Shown here piece by piece: positions 10,869 through 23,673 of a stretch of 64,000 nucleotides of DNA; position 1 is the first letter of the stretch, and each line of letters opens with the position of its first letter. A program made the translations under genes and the position numbers. The DNA comes from Reclinomonas americana ATCC 50394 (Eukaryota > Jakobida > Jakobea > Jakobida): NCBI GenBank assembly GCA_048213135.1, contig PS015016.1, forward strand, positions 80,340 to 144,339, read 5' to 3'. The notes under the pieces are model-generated. The model saw only the letters and a program-made list of their open reading frames with translations. It ran no database searches and was not told where the DNA came from.

Positions 10869-13646
10869 TCACAGCAAGTTGCAGTCGTCTCCCTTGTCCT
10901 TGCGCCTCTGCTTCTCCAGCGCCTTCATCTCGTCCTTCGTGATCTGTGATGTGTGTCGCGCTTGTGAGTTATCGAGTGGAGGACGGGGGCTTCGAGGGCG
11001 CCGCGGGAACGCACCTGTCGACCTTCTTGTCGTGCGCGATGCTGCAGTTCGGCCAGGCGCCGCTGATGATCCTGTGAAAAGGAAGCGATGAGTGAGGGAA
11101 GGCACAGCACTCGACGCAACGGGCGCACACATACCTCCTCCGCACGCTCATCCTGCCCGCACATCAATGGCACACGCAACAGAGTGAGAAACAGGTCCTC
11201 TAAGGCAAAGCGTGTGGAAAGGTCACACAACACACACCTGTGACATGTTGCGACGACGGCGATGCTCCTGGCGCGCCTCTTGCTCCTCCTCGTACTGCAG
11301 TCGCCGTGCCAGCTCCTCGTCCGTTCTGCGTGAGAGACAGAGAGCGATAAGCAGGTGCGGAGACACAGTCGCCGACAGCCGCGCGGCGCAACTCAGGGCC
11401 AGCGGGGTATTGCGGCGGGCGATTGTAGTTGGGCTGGTGACGCGGATCCACAGCCTGCACATATGCCGATGTGGGATGCGCCGGATGCTGCGGGCCAGAG
11501 GACTGAGCGGGTGCCTGCTGCACGAACCAAGCGAGGGGTGAGTGAGACGGAGAGGCGGCACAGCGGTGTGTTCCTTGCGTTGAAACACACACCCCGTGAT
11601 GCTGCTGCAGGCTGGCCACGAATCCAGGACCACAGTACTGATTGTTACCGCTTACCTGCGCCACAGAGGAGGACGCGACTCACTTCAGCAACGCAGTCGA
11701 GCAAATATGCTCTTGCTTGAAATACGCAACATTCTCAAACAACTCCCACATGACGTCGGGCGCATCGAGGAAGCCAACATCGGTGGCCAGCAAGTACAGC
11801 CGACCGTGGAATTTGTACATGGTGCTGAAGTGATTGTTGCGGAAGAACACGGCCATTTCCGTCTGCGGCGAAAAAAATGGATGAGTGCTGAGCGGCAAGC
11901 GATGAGAGAGAGACAATGCGCACCTCTCGCACGAGGTCCTGCAGCGCGCCGAGACCCCATTGTGTCAACTGACTTGCCGAAGCCTCCAGGAAGCTGTTCA
12001 ACAGGTCGGCTTCGTACACCAACTGTTCCCTCTGCTCCTCTGTCATGCCTTGCGGCGGAGGTCCATCTGGGCACACGGGAGTTGGGCACTCATACACACA
12101 CGAACACACGCACGATGTGAAAGACGCACCATGCCGCAAACTTGACGCATTGATAACCTGCTCCACCACTTGGTTGTAGCTCTTGTCGCCAATGATGCGC
12201 TTCAGCTCTTCGTTGGTGGGATCCACCACCCATCCGTGGTACAGGTTGATGCCCATCATGTCGAACACGTCCATCTGCGACGTGTACTCAAAGTCCGACG
12301 GACTGTGCATGCCACCACCACCACAGTGAGCGATGCGAACACAAACAGACGGCGGGAGATCCAAGAACGAGGGGCGGACCTGCGGAAGCGCACATTGACG
12401 TCGAGGCCGCGGAGGAGCATGGGGAAGTGACCAATCACATCCGACAAGTGCTCCACAAAGCCCGGCTGCTCTTGTTGCTGCACGCGACATGCGATGAGAT
12501 CGAAAAAAATGAAGCAACGACCTGGAAAGATGATGGGGGCACGAACCCTTTGCGTGTGTCTGAACATGTAGTCGCCGAGTGTCTCGAGCAGTTCGCGCGC
12601 CGAAATCATCGAGATGTCGGAGTGGATGGAGATACACCGAGCCAGGAGAAGACCATTGGCTGCATAGCCGCCGTCAGCCACATCATCACAGATACATCAC
12701 GGTCATCGCAAGCCATCACTCACCCAGTGCCTGATTGTAGTCGCCGACAGAAGGAGGAAGAGAGAGGGAGTGAGCAAGAGACACAATGAGAGGGAATCAT
12801 GGAAGGCCGGCTCACTGTGACAGCACACGACACAGGTCAGTCAAGCAGCAGAACACGAGGCGGCGACCGCGCAAACGTCACTTACTGCACCGACAAAGAC
12901 GCGTGAGTGAGCAACACAATCACACCACGGACAACTTCTTGCCACTTAATCACTCACCCCAACAAAGGACACGGGCCGTTCTCATTCTGCAGCACTGCAA
13001 GAGCAACACGCAGACCGCAGTGAGCCAACCCAACAACGCACACATCGCCACACTCACAATCATCGAACACGCACCAATCGACACCGGTTGCCCGTGGAAC
13101 GAGGTCCGCTTCAGGTGGAACATACTCTCGCCTCCCGACATGGGAGCCGGCGGCGCCGCACCAGCCGCCGGCACTGCTGCGACTGGAGGCGGCGGCGGAG
13201 GCGGCAACAGCACTGCTCAACACTTTATGAGCACACACACGCAGACGGACAGACGATTCTCTCTTAACAAATACCTTGCTGCGCCTCCTGCTCGGCCACT
13301 GCGGCCGCCACCGACGCATCCTGCTCGACTTGTCGCTGCACACTGGCGGGTGACATGAGACCCGGGTGGTGTTCCCGCTGCACAGCGGCCTCTGACACAA
13401 TCACTGGTGCAGGAGGTGGCACTGGATGTGCTTCTTGTGCTGGTACTGGTGGTGCTGCTGCTGCGTGATAGACAGGAGCGGCGATCACCTCCGCAGCTGC
13501 TGTGTGTCACACAGTGAGCGCGTGTGTGTGTGAGAAATCGTTTGACAGGAACATCATCATCTTGTTTTCACGCAACGATGTGCGGCCACGACTTCTGTGG
13601 CGAACGGCGGCAACATGTCGTCATCTGCGACGACTGGATGCGACAT
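10869..13646 (-). CDS. MINDY1: MINDY-family Lys48 deubiquitinase
   Basis: Cysteine protease of the MINDY (FAM63) family, which trims Lys48-linked ubiquitin chains. Exon 1 starts at 13646 (MSHPVVADDDMLPP). Exon 2 (13500-13275) is a Pro/Ala-rich disordered extension. The catalytic domain begins with MFHLKRTSFHGQPVSI and, after an intron, VLQNENGPCPLL, giving the oxyanion Gln and nucleophile Cys. Later exons give GLDVNVRF, DFEYTSQMDVFDMMGINLYHG, the KSYNQVVEQVI block, and AVFFRNNHFSTMYKFHGRLY with the catalytic His. A C-terminal exon near 11325-11245 encodes DEELARRLQYEEEQ, a good match to a ubiquitin-binding MIU helix. The last exon ends RRKDKGDDCNLL before TGA at 10869, a CaaX-type prenylation site after a basic patch. 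About 12700-12930 holds one or two small exons I could not place. Confidence 0.9.
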
Positions 13647-14081
13647 TGTGTGTTTGTGTGTGCCTGCGAGTGTGTACGAAAGAGGAGAGGGGGACAAGTC
13701 GGTGAGTGCGCGCGAGAATACACAAACAAGAACATCGCGAGTTGTACTCACGTGTGACTCTGTGTGTGTGTGAGTGAGTGAGTGAGACAGGTGTATGTGG
13801 TGCCTGCGCGCTCGCTGACTGTGCACTTCGCTGCAAGAGGATTGCGAAAACGACAAAATTTCATCCTCTTGTGTAGATTTGGCGTTTTACATTCTCGCGT
13901 TTCTCTCTCTCTCTCTCTCTCCGCTTCTCTTCTCGTTGGCTTTCTCACAAGCCGTACATGTTACATCACGGCGCCCTCGTTGAATCGATCTTCGCAGAAA
14001 ATAAGTTGCTGCACCAGTGATAAAAAGCCGGTGTTTTCCGGTCCTGTATCAGTCAGTCAGGAAATCGGTGAGTCGATGGGA
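13647..14081. other. Intergenic region between MINDY and NEK genes
   Basis: 435 bp upstream of the MINDY start and downstream of the NEK stop. Contains GTGTGT and GAGTGAGT runs and a CT-rich tract (13899-13925). No open frame with real composition is seen. Presumably it holds the MINDY promoter and the NEK 3' end. Confidence 0.4.
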
Positions 14082-15533
14082 TTACACAGCAGCATGTGTG
14101 GCGTGTGGCGCCGTACCGACAGCCTGCACGAGTGCGTCGGCCACTTGGTCGTCGTCGTCGGTCGACTGCAGTCTGTGCAAGACGTAAGAGAATGCAACGA
14201 TCGCATGACATGGCTCGCGAGGTAACTCTTTGAGAATGCGGTAGGCCTGGAAGAACGCATCAAAGCCAAGGTTGTCCTCGAGTAGCACGCGCAGCGCCTC
14301 AATGCGATAGCAGAGGCTGTCCTGGGGGGTGACACTCGGCAGACGCAGAGTGGCACCGTCCAGCACGAAGCGGCCGAGACCGTCGGTGGGTGGCGTATCG
14401 GCAACATCCACATCGTCGTCTTCCTCGATATCCGAGGCAGAGGCCGATGGACGGCCGGCCACAGTGGGGGCGGTGGCCACCGACGAGCTGTTGGCCGACG
14501 ACTTGGGACGAGAGGGCGCGGAGCCCCATTCTTCGTCGCTGGACTCGGTGTCCTGTTCGCTCATGCCCAGCACGCCTCGCAAACTCGCCACCATTTGCTG
14601 GTACTCCTCGTCGTCCGTGTTCAGCACCTCATCAGTGTCTGCATAACAACGCGTGTGAGCTGCGTAAAAGCAAGCATCCAACAAGGCAGGCAGCACACAC
14701 AGACCAGGTGCGCTCACAGCCTCGTCGTCGTCGGCCGCCGAGAAATCCTCATCCTCGTTGAACACATCGGCTGCAGCAGGTGCCTCCGCAGCGGCTTCAG
14801 CTGCCGCGGCTGCTGCCGCCGCCGCCAGCTTCACTCCACGCATGGACTCGGCCATCATGGCGCGCGAAAACGTCGCACCCAGGTCCAGTGGAGCCGCCGG
14901 TGCCGCCGCACTGAAGAGCCACACATGAGCGACAGTGGTTGCGCAAAAACACTCACGAANNNNNNNNNNNNNNNNNNNNAGCAGCAGCAGCAGCAGCGGT
15001 CAGTGGCGGCGGGGCAAGGAGTCTAAGAGGAAGAAGAGATGCACACGCCTTCTTGTCGTGCACATGCTTCAGCGCCAGCGTGATTTGCACAAACCAGTCG
15101 AGGATTTGCTGCACGCACAGATCCAAGTAAGCAGGCTGACATGGACGCACACACAGAGCGACAGTGACGCAACATCCTCGTCCAGCAAGGTGCCTTTCTG
15201 CGCCTGAAGTCGACCATACAGATCGCCTGTGCAAGAAGATAGGTCACACAAAGTCAAAGAGAGAGGCACGACTGGAAAAGAGAGTGACCTTTCTCTGCAA
15301 ACTCCATGGTGATGCACAGAGAACCGCCCGACTCGAAGCTCTCAATGTAGCGCACAATGTTGGGATGCCGCAGCGATGACAACACCTTGACCTCATTCAG
15401 TGCTTCCGCGCGCTGCAAATCAATCACAGAGGAAAGAGAGTGAGAGTGAGGGAATGAGACAGTGTGTGCTGAGCATGACTGCCTCTTGTTCTCACCTCCT
15501 TCTGGCTCATGCCCGAGATGTTGATTTGCTTGA
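14082..15533 (-). CDS. NIMA-related (NEK1-like) protein kinase, gapped
   Basis: Ser/Thr kinase of the NEK family. Exons on the minus strand: 15533-15496 (KQINISGMSQKE), 15413-15289 (helix C with NEVKVLSSLRHPNIVRYIES and strand 5), 15226-15174 (GDLYGRLQAQKGTLLDED), 15108-15047 (ILDWFVQITLALKHVHDKK). The order matches NEK kinase N-lobes and helix E. The next expected elements (HRD loop, DFG, activation segment, C-lobe) are absent: a 20-N gap at 14960-14979 sits there, so the gap must really be long. The glycine loop and start are in the gap at 15612-15631. The tail exons (14910-14718, 14638-14082) are Ala-rich and then acidic, and end in a helical region RIEALRVLLEDNLGFDAFFQ that resembles the C-terminal segment of NEK1/NEK4-type kinases. 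NEK1 relatives act at cilia and in cell-cycle control; that role is inference. Confidence 0.85.
14960..14979. other. 20-N placeholder gap inside NEK kinase domain
   Basis: The catalytic loop, activation segment and C-lobe expected between HVHDKK and the Ala-rich tail are absent. A donor (GTGAGTG) flanks the gap on its 3' side, so at least one exon is hidden. Confidence 0.85.
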
Positions 15534-15752
15534 CTGTGTGTGTGTGTTGTCGAGTATGTGTGTGAGATCAATCTGTGTTTCTTTCTCTCTCTCTTTCGGT
15601 GCTTGTCCATGNNNNNNNNNNNNNNNNNNNNGTGGTGGTTACGCGAACAGAGATTGCAGCGTAGGAAAAAACAAAAAGGCAAGTGGCGTTGTTGTTGGTG
15701 CTCATTATTACGTGATTTTTTTGTTTCATAACATCGCGACGTCGTCCGTCAA

Positions 15753-18192
15753 TCATGGCGACGATGCTTCGTCGTCATCGTCCACGGCGACGGCGTGTGA
15801 GGTAATTGTGGTCGCGGTACTCGAGATTACTGCGGTGGAGGCCGATGCTCCCAGGTCGCGTTCGTATGACATGTCGCCGACGGCGCCGACCAGTCCCAGC
15901 CGATGCGCGTGCTTGCGGTTGTAGTTCCACTGTACAAGGAAGCCGATGCCGATCGCCAGTCCCCACTGTAGGATGCATGTGGCGAATGACTCGCGACTGA
16001 GTGGGTTCCACCATGGGAACTCCTCCGACAAGCAGGCCTGCGAACGCGCAAAAAAGGTGAGGCATGTGTAACACACCAGTGGGCGACATGCACTGTGTTT
16101 ACCTGCACGAGCGATGCCAAAAGGAGCACACAGCCCTCCACCGGCACGACCCAGGTGATGATAATGTCCCACCATCTGCCCACCTGTTCATGCATCTTCA
16201 GTACAGAGCACGGATGGCAATGCTGAATAAAACAGCACACACACAGACCTTGTCGTGCTCATTGATATTGATGTAGTTGGTGCGGAAGTTCTTGGCGCCG
16301 CCCTTGAGTGCCAACAATGCACACCCGAGACCGCACAGGATGAGACCATTGCCCCACACAAAGTCCTGCACGCGAAGCAATCAGGGCACAACAGCAAGGC
16401 AGCAGGCAACAGTCACACCCGTCGTCGAACCTGATTGGAGAGGTACGAGACGCTGAGGCTGGGCGGGATGGAGCCGGCCAGACAGAAGATGAGCATAAAA
16501 GTGAGCACACGCGGGCGCGGAATGCCGACCTCCGTGCCGATCTTGAGCATCAGATTCAACACCGAGATGTACGAGGTGAAGGCGGCGAAGCTGAGACCGA
16601 GGAAGAAGATGACGGCCAGCGGGCGTCCAAACGTCATCTCCGAGAAGAGTACTGGCAGGAACTGGAAGACCAGACCGGTGCCGGCGACACCACTCTCGCG
16701 CATCTGCAACACGAGCTCCTCCTGTGACAAGAAGGAAAATGAGTCGCTGGAGATCGACAGCTGTGGTGGCGACAAGGATGCGAACCCGAGTGTAGCGATC
16801 GCCCAGAATGCCCCACGTGGCACCAAAGATGGTCATGCCGGCGATCAGCGAGACGCAGTTGTTGCCGATGGGTGTGAGCGCGGCCGTTCTGTTTGATACA
16901 CAATCAAGCAAGTTAGCACAGTGCATGCAAGGCCGCACACATCAACCCAGTCCGCAACTTGGAGATGCCGTTGCGTTCCTATGGGACCGAAGAAACAAAA
17001 GTGAGTCACGGATCTTGCGAGATGAAGAACTTGCTGCCACTCACTGCATGCACAATGCACAGAGTGTCAGCACAATTTGAAGCGGCGACTCACACAGCAT
17101 GCACACATTGCTCACCATCAAAGTATGTCGCATACGACAACAGAATGCCCTGCCAACAAGAAAAAATGGTGCACGCGTCAGCATCGAGCATGTCTCCACT
17201 CGTGAAATCTACAACGACTGCGCACCCAGCCTGCCGACGTGTCAAAGCTGGTCTGTGCCAGCGCTTCCAGATATGCTGTGGGGTTCCACAAAGTGGACGG
17301 ATCGGGTCCAAACATGTAACCGAGACCGCCGCTCGCGCCCAGGAACAGACTGCGAATCCAGATGATGCACAACACCACCAGCAGTGCCGGCACCAGTGTA
17401 TAATTGACCCACTCGATCGAGGCCAGACCGCGCCAACAGCCCAGGATGGCCAGTGTCACCACAATGGCATTGAACAGGTACGGCCATGGAGTGTTCACAA
17501 AGTCGGCGAACTCGCCAGCCGCCTCCGCTGATGACGTTGGCAAGTCATTGATGATGTAGTAGAAAAAGTAGCGTACACACCACCCGTTGACCACGGCTGC
17601 GTGCGGAGGCGTGTGGTAAGCACTCCACACATCCCCATCATTTGCACAGCGAATGATGATGGTGGCGCAACAATAGTAGAGTTCGATCATTACGTTGTTG
17701 ATGACTAGGAAGACTCCGATCCAGCGGAACTTGTCGCCCAAGAAGTATGCAAACGTGCGGATCTACAGCGAGAGAAATGAGTGCGCGCTGGGTACATCAT
17801 GGCAAGCGTGATTATGCGTCAAACGCACCAAGCCTCGTCGTGCCTTGCGGCCTGCGGCGTACTCCAGTAGAATCTACCCATTCACAGAAAAGATCAACAG
17901 CCGCGTATCATCGCCACCGACGAACCGCGACAAACCAGCGGAATGGCCCAGATGAACAGGAACGTGAGCCAAATCAGCAGAAAAAACAGCGCTCCTTGCG
18001 TTCCGCTATTGCGCGCCACAATGCGTGCAAAGCGCCACACTGCACCACACACACGTCAGCGGTTCACCCCATGCTCAACACACGAGTGCACAGACGCACC
18101 ATTGCCTGTGCCGACAGCGCATCCCAACAAACTGAAGAACGTCGTAAACTTGTTGGAGAAGCGCTCCGATTTCGTCTCCTCGCTGCGCACAA
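15753..18192 (-). CDS. NSS/SLC6-family sodium-coupled transporter 1 (5' end in gap)
   Basis: Twelve-helix sodium:neurotransmitter-symporter family protein. TM1 is FSLLGCAVGTGNVWRFARIV with the unwound GxGNxWRF sodium/substrate motif, split by an intron inside the Val codon; TM2 follows (LIWLTFLFIWAIPL). The next exons give ILLEYAAGRKARRG, a long TM3-TM5 block (WPYLFNAIVVTLAILGCW, VNYTLVPALLVVLCIIWIRS), then YLEALAQTSFDTSAG (TM6), TPIGNNCVSLIAGMTIFG (TM7) and AVIFFLGLSFAAFTSYIS (TM8). The C-terminal helices end with CILQWGLAIGIGFLVQWNYN and a cytosolic tail. There are about ten introns. The N-terminus lies in the 745-N gap. The short loops and NPTAYLEAL segment look more like prokaryotic-type NSS carriers than animal monoamine or GABA transporters. 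Substrate cannot be told from sequence. Confidence 0.9.
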
Positions 18193-18937
18193 NNNNNNNN
18201 NNNNNNNNNNNNNNNNNNNNNNNNNNNNNNNNNNNNNNNNNNNNNNNNNNNNNNNNNNNNNNNNNNNNNNNNNNNNNNNNNNNNNNNNNNNNNNNNNNNN
18301 NNNNNNNNNNNNNNNNNNNNNNNNNNNNNNNNNNNNNNNNNNNNNNNNNNNNNNNNNNNNNNNNNNNNNNNNNNNNNNNNNNNNNNNNNNNNNNNNNNNN
18401 NNNNNNNNNNNNNNNNNNNNNNNNNNNNNNNNNNNNNNNNNNNNNNNNNNNNNNNNNNNNNNNNNNNNNNNNNNNNNNNNNNNNNNNNNNNNNNNNNNNN
18501 NNNNNNNNNNNNNNNNNNNNNNNNNNNNNNNNNNNNNNNNNNNNNNNNNNNNNNNNNNNNNNNNNNNNNNNNNNNNNNNNNNNNNNNNNNNNNNNNNNNN
18601 NNNNNNNNNNNNNNNNNNNNNNNNNNNNNNNNNNNNNNNNNNNNNNNNNNNNNNNNNNNNNNNNNNNNNNNNNNNNNNNNNNNNNNNNNNNNNNNNNNNN
18701 NNNNNNNNNNNNNNNNNNNNNNNNNNNNNNNNNNNNNNNNNNNNNNNNNNNNNNNNNNNNNNNNNNNNNNNNNNNNNNNNNNNNNNNNNNNNNNNNNNNN
18801 NNNNNNNNNNNNNNNNNNNNNNNNNNNNNNNNNNNNNNNNNNNNNNNNNNNNNNNNNNNNNNNNNNNNNNNNNNNNNNNNNNNNNNNNNNNNNNNNNNNN
18901 NNNNNNNNNNNNNNNNNNNNNNNNNNNNNNNNNNNNN
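18193..18937. other. Assembly gap, 745 N
   Basis: Unknown bases between the 5' part of transporter 1 (minus) and the coiled-coil gene (plus). It must hold the first exon of the transporter. The flank at 18938-18955 is a short GT repeat, which suggests that a microsatellite caused the gap. Confidence 0.9.
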
Positions 18938-19217
18938 CGTGTGTGTGTGTGTGGGTACGACATGTGCTGCGGAAAGACACACAGCTTCGAGTGCACACAG
19001 GAAGCAGCCACGCAACGGCGTGCGCAGACACGAGGAGCGAGAGAGGGGGAGGGGAGGGGAGGAGAGAAAGACACGCACCATTGCACCAGACGGGTTACTA
19101 GCTTTCCGGACTGGAAATTCCGCGCGTCACCCTCTTGCATTGCCGTTGCGGACAAAACAACATCGCATCGTTGTTGGAGAAGGAACGTGCCTGCGAAATC
19201 AAACAACAGCCAGTTAC

Positions 19218-22200
19218 ATGGAGGACTCGTCCAGCGACAGCAGCGGTGCTGTTGCGATGGCAATGCAGGCGTCGTCCAGCGATTACGTGCCGAGCAGCAA
19301 GTCGCACCAGCAGCGCTTGGTGGCGGCGGCGACTGCGGCGGCCGGTAAGGGCTGCGTGCCGGCCCGAACCGCCCTCGGTATGGTGTACGAGAAGGTGCAG
19401 CGGTACATCACCCGCCTGGTGCAGCTCTCCGTCACGCAGAAGGAGCTGGCGCACGCGGTGCCGCCACCGGCCCTCACTCGTGCGGTGAGCTCTCACAGCG
19501 ACAATGGGGTGTTTATTGTTGACCGGAAATCGAGAATCGCCTCATCCTGCTCTCTCTCTCTCTCTGTGCGACAGAACATGACGGCGGCTGAGGCACGCAA
19601 CATGCGAGGATCGCTCGAGTGGTACATGACGGCGCTGGCCGACGGCGGCGCGTTCGAGGAGCTGAGTCCGTCGTCGTACTCGGCTGCGACACTCTACATG
19701 GACCGGGCGACGACCAAGGTGCTCGATCGCCTGGCGCAGCTGGGGGAGGTCGATGTGGAGCAGGTACCGACGCGTGACGGGCGACGCATGACGCTGAGCG
19801 AGCTGAGCTCCGACGAAGCAGTGGCGGCGTTTGAGCGCAGAATCGATGGCCTGCTCGATCTCACGATGAAGAGCATGTGTGAGGTGGTGTGGGGCCTGAA
19901 GCGGCGATGCGCGGAGCTGGAGCGCGACATGTCCAGCATCATCGCCTCGGCGCTGCCGCAAGGCGAGCCGGCCACAATCGGACTTGAGAGGCGAGTGTCG
20001 ATCGCCGACGATCCGAACGGTCAGCGATTTGCGATATCGAAACTGCGGCAAGAGCTGATGGACAAGGACCGCGACATGGCCAAAATGACCAAGCGCATCT
20101 CGGAGCTCGAGTTCATGCTCAACTCGAAAAACACTGGCCTCAAGGCCGTGCGCACATCGCTGTACAGCCAAGTGGTGCGTATTTTCGGTGCCTTGCAATC
20201 GGACATGTATCGATGCAATACTAATCTAGGCATGCAGGTCGGCCTCAAGGAACAGTTGTACCAGGCGTGCGATCGACAGGTCGAGTTTGAGCCGGAGGTG
20301 TTCGACACATTCGACTGGATGGGTCTGGTCGAGAAGGTGACGACGCAAGTTGTCGAGGCTGCTGGTATCACCACCGGCTCCTCTGGCGCCCCGTCGGTCG
20401 CCTCCTCCGCTAGCGGTGTGAGACTGCCGGATCGAGAGGCTCTGCTGCAGAACATGCAGGCAATCAGCAACGTTGCCGAGCAGTTCTCGCGCGATCGTGC
20501 GGTCATGGCCGCCAATCACCGCAAGGAGATCGAGTCGCGTGACAGGTTTGTGGTTTTTGACAGGGTTTTTTTTCCTCTCGCCCTGTTTTTTTGCTTTTGC
20601 AGCTGACCTGGAGCTCGTGTTCTTTTCGCAGCACGATTATCGAGCTGCAGGAGCAAATGGCAGCTCTGGAGAAGGAGCTGGACAGCGCTCGCGAGGCGCT
20701 GCACAATGACGGCCAGCTGTTGTTCCAGGAGTCGAACACGTTCCTCACCGATCGTGGCAGCTCGGTGTTTAGTCTGGTGCCCCCGCCACCGGTGCCAGCC
20801 ACTGCAGCGCCGGTTTCCAGCGAGTCTGCGGTGAAGGAGCTCGAAAAGTTTCGCCGGTCTTGCACATGCGCGAGGGAGTAACGACGCCAGAGACCTCACC
20901 TCCTATTCGATGATGACAGACAACTGAAGGACATGCGCATGCACTACGCCAAGGAACGCGATGCATGGAACAAGAAGGTCGTGTCGCTGGAGGCGAAGCT
21001 CTCCGGCTTCGACAAGGAGAAGCAGTCGGAGGTGCGACGTGCCCGCGAGACCGAGTACGCCAAGCGATTCGAGGTGCAGGTGGAGGCCGAGCGCACCAAG
21101 CGCTCTCTCACCGCCGAACTCGAGGCTCTGAAGAAGGAGAAGGCGTTGGAGGAGCAGCGCTTCAGGATCGAACTGGAGTCGCTGCAGAAGCGCGTGGATG
21201 TCGATCGCCGTGCAGCGATGCTCAACTTCCGCTCCGAGTTCGACTCGCTGTTGGCCAATCACGACCGCGAGCGACAAGGTTTGCGCGCAAAGACGGATTG
21301 TTGTCGCTAGCGTACAATAGCTGACGATGGCAATTCTCATAACTCAGAGATTGAGTCAAAGCAAGAGGCGGTGATTGCTGAGCTGCGACAGACGATCTCC
21401 ACCATGCAGTCATCGGTGCGGTGTTCTCTCTCTTTCTCTCGCGTCTCTTCATGAAAGTTGCAGTCTGACCCTTGTTTTCCCGCAATAGGACGCACAATCC
21501 ATGTTGCTCGGTGTCACCGAGTCGCTGGCGGAGGGTGCCGACAATCCCAGCTCGCCCGCTGATCCGCTCAAGTCGGGCACCGATTCCAGCGCGCCATCGC
21601 GAGGCAGGAGAAGTGTGCCTGCCGTACGCATGAGCCAAGGCTCCATTTTCTCCACTGCACCACCGAGCCAGCGCACCAGCCGCTCGCACTCGCGCACGAA
21701 TTCAATCGACTCGACTGCCACCACGGAGCGACAGCCGTTGCGTCTGCCGCCCGCCTCTCGCTCTATCAAGTTCCCCGTCGCTCATTCATCCGATCCACTT
21801 TTCCCCCACAGAATGGCGGCAGCGTGGTTGGAGTACCGCCTCACTCATTTGGTGGAAAAGTACAACACACTCCGACGAGAGCACGAGGAGCTCCGTTTGG
21901 GTGTGCGACAGTTTGTCGACGACTTTGAACAGCGCGTGGCTGCGGCGACCGCAGCACAGCAGCTGAAGGACGAATCAGAGGCTGCAGCGGAGGCGGCGCA
22001 AAAGTCGCGCAATAAGAGCACGGTTCCGCGTGAGACAAAGGAGCCGACGTTGGATATGAACGACGTGTTCCCCGATGGTGCTGCCTCGGTGGAACCGTTG
22101 TTGTCGGTGCTCAGCGCACTGCGAGCGCGTGTGCTGGCGTACACGTGTGTGGGTGAGCGGTACCCTGAGGAGCCGCCAGCCACACTGGCCGCACCCGAGC

Positions 22201-23519
22201 TCCCCGCACCTCCTGGACCGCCGGCCGGTCACGGACGACGAAGCGGGCGTCGTGGAACGAATGTCTCACTGATGTTGGTGGAGGACAAGGTCTGTGTCGC
22301 ACTTGTGCACCTTGCGCTTCTCGACCGCCACAGCACTCACCCCTCCAGCTACAACAGGATTCACCAGTGGAGAGCCCACAAGAGAGTCCAGTCAACGCAG
22401 TGTCAGAACCCACGGCCCCCAAATCTAAGTTGAGTCCGCACATAACTGAATTCCCATATTCTCTCCAACTCACTCGCTTACTCTTGTACCCCCCCAGGCC
22501 TGAAGATGAGGACAAGGCGCCTCGCAAACCGCGTGTGGGACCCGATGGCGTGCCGGCGTATGCCGTCATGACACGCAGCACCAAGGTTCGCACTGCTTCC
22601 CGTGCATGTAACTGGCTGTGTGTATTGTTTGAAGTGCTCACGACCTTACGTGCTTGTCAATCAGTTGCGCACGGGTGCCGAGCAGCCGCCACCCAACACC
22701 AACACCAACATGTTCCGACTCGACACCACTGGAGCGCCAGTGGCCCGACTGGCGAGCATTGACTCGCCGCTCACCGACGACGAGTCGCAGCTTCTGTCGC
22801 GCAAGGCATCCGGTTCCAACGGACAGTCGTTGTGGCGCACTGGTTCGGACCGCGAGAGTGTGTCGGCCTTTGGTGTGGCGCAGGCCACAGTGGCGACGGC
22901 GGTGGCAGCCTCCACCTTTGCCAGTGCTGTCAATGCCAGACGGCTCCAGTCGGCCACTCCGTCGCAGAGCTCTTCCACGACTCCCACGACAACTGCGTCG
23001 ACGACGACAACGACCACAACTGTGCAGCGCAGTGTCTCGGAACCAACATCGCCGCGCTCGACACTTGTGTCGGCCATTGCAGAGATCCCCAAGTGAGTCT
23101 CATATTATCCTTGCCTGCAATGACGACGATCGTTTGGCACTCACTCCGTGCACGTGTGTGGTCTCGGCAGTGCGCTCATGTCTGCGATCAATGCCTCCAC
23201 GCGAGCGGTGCTGTTTGGACGTGGACGCAGTGGGTCATCGTCCACTGGCTCAACTCCCGTGCCGACTGCCACGATAGCGTCGGCCGCCTCACCGACCGTG
23301 ACCAGCACGAGCGACATTGTCGCCGCCGGTATGCGGGCACGTGGCTCCTCGTTCGGCAACGGCAGTGTTCTGCCTCTTGTGGGCGGTGAAAGCATCGGCA
23401 CACTGCGACGGACAAGCAACGAGCAACATCAATTGGCCGTTGTGACGATGGAGGAAGCTCCACGGCCGGCAGGGCTGCCTGCCGCCCGTTCTCGACCGAC
23501 GTCGGGAACCAGAAAATAA
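19218..23519 (+). CDS. Large coiled-coil protein, family not recognised
   Basis: Starts at ATG 19218 (MEDSSSDSSGAVAM) and ends at TAA 23519, with about ten exons. The N-terminal globular-helical part (GMVYEKVQRYITRLVQLSV, EARNMRGSLEWYMTALAD) is followed by long heptad-rich coiled coil: LRQELMDKDRDMAKMTKRIS, ELQEQMAALEKELDSAREAL, a charged Arg/Glu stretch near 21000-21290, and EYRLTHLVEKYNTLRREHEE near 21830. The C-terminal third is disordered, rich in Ser, Thr and Pro. Introns of 60-110 nt are clear at 19483-19575, 20547-20631 and others. The architecture fits a cytoskeletal scaffold or tether, but that is inference. It lies between two inverted transporter paralogues with no obvious functional tie. 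Confidence 0.75.
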
Positions 23520-23673
23520 CTTGTGCTTTTTTCTTTTTCTCTGTCTCGTTTTCCCTGTATGTGCTGTTAATGCTGCAGTGAGGTAGCGCTATAGTGGCAG
23601 GTGGTGCCCGTAAAGTTTTGCTTGGGTTTTCTTGAAAAAAAGTCCGCTGCGTCCTCATTTCTTTCTGTACTGC

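Noticed and set aside
17943-19217. Plus-strand open frame running through the 745-N gap into the coiled-coil gene
   Set aside because: Open only because N bases cannot make stops. The left part is antisense to transporter exons; the true start is ATG 19218.
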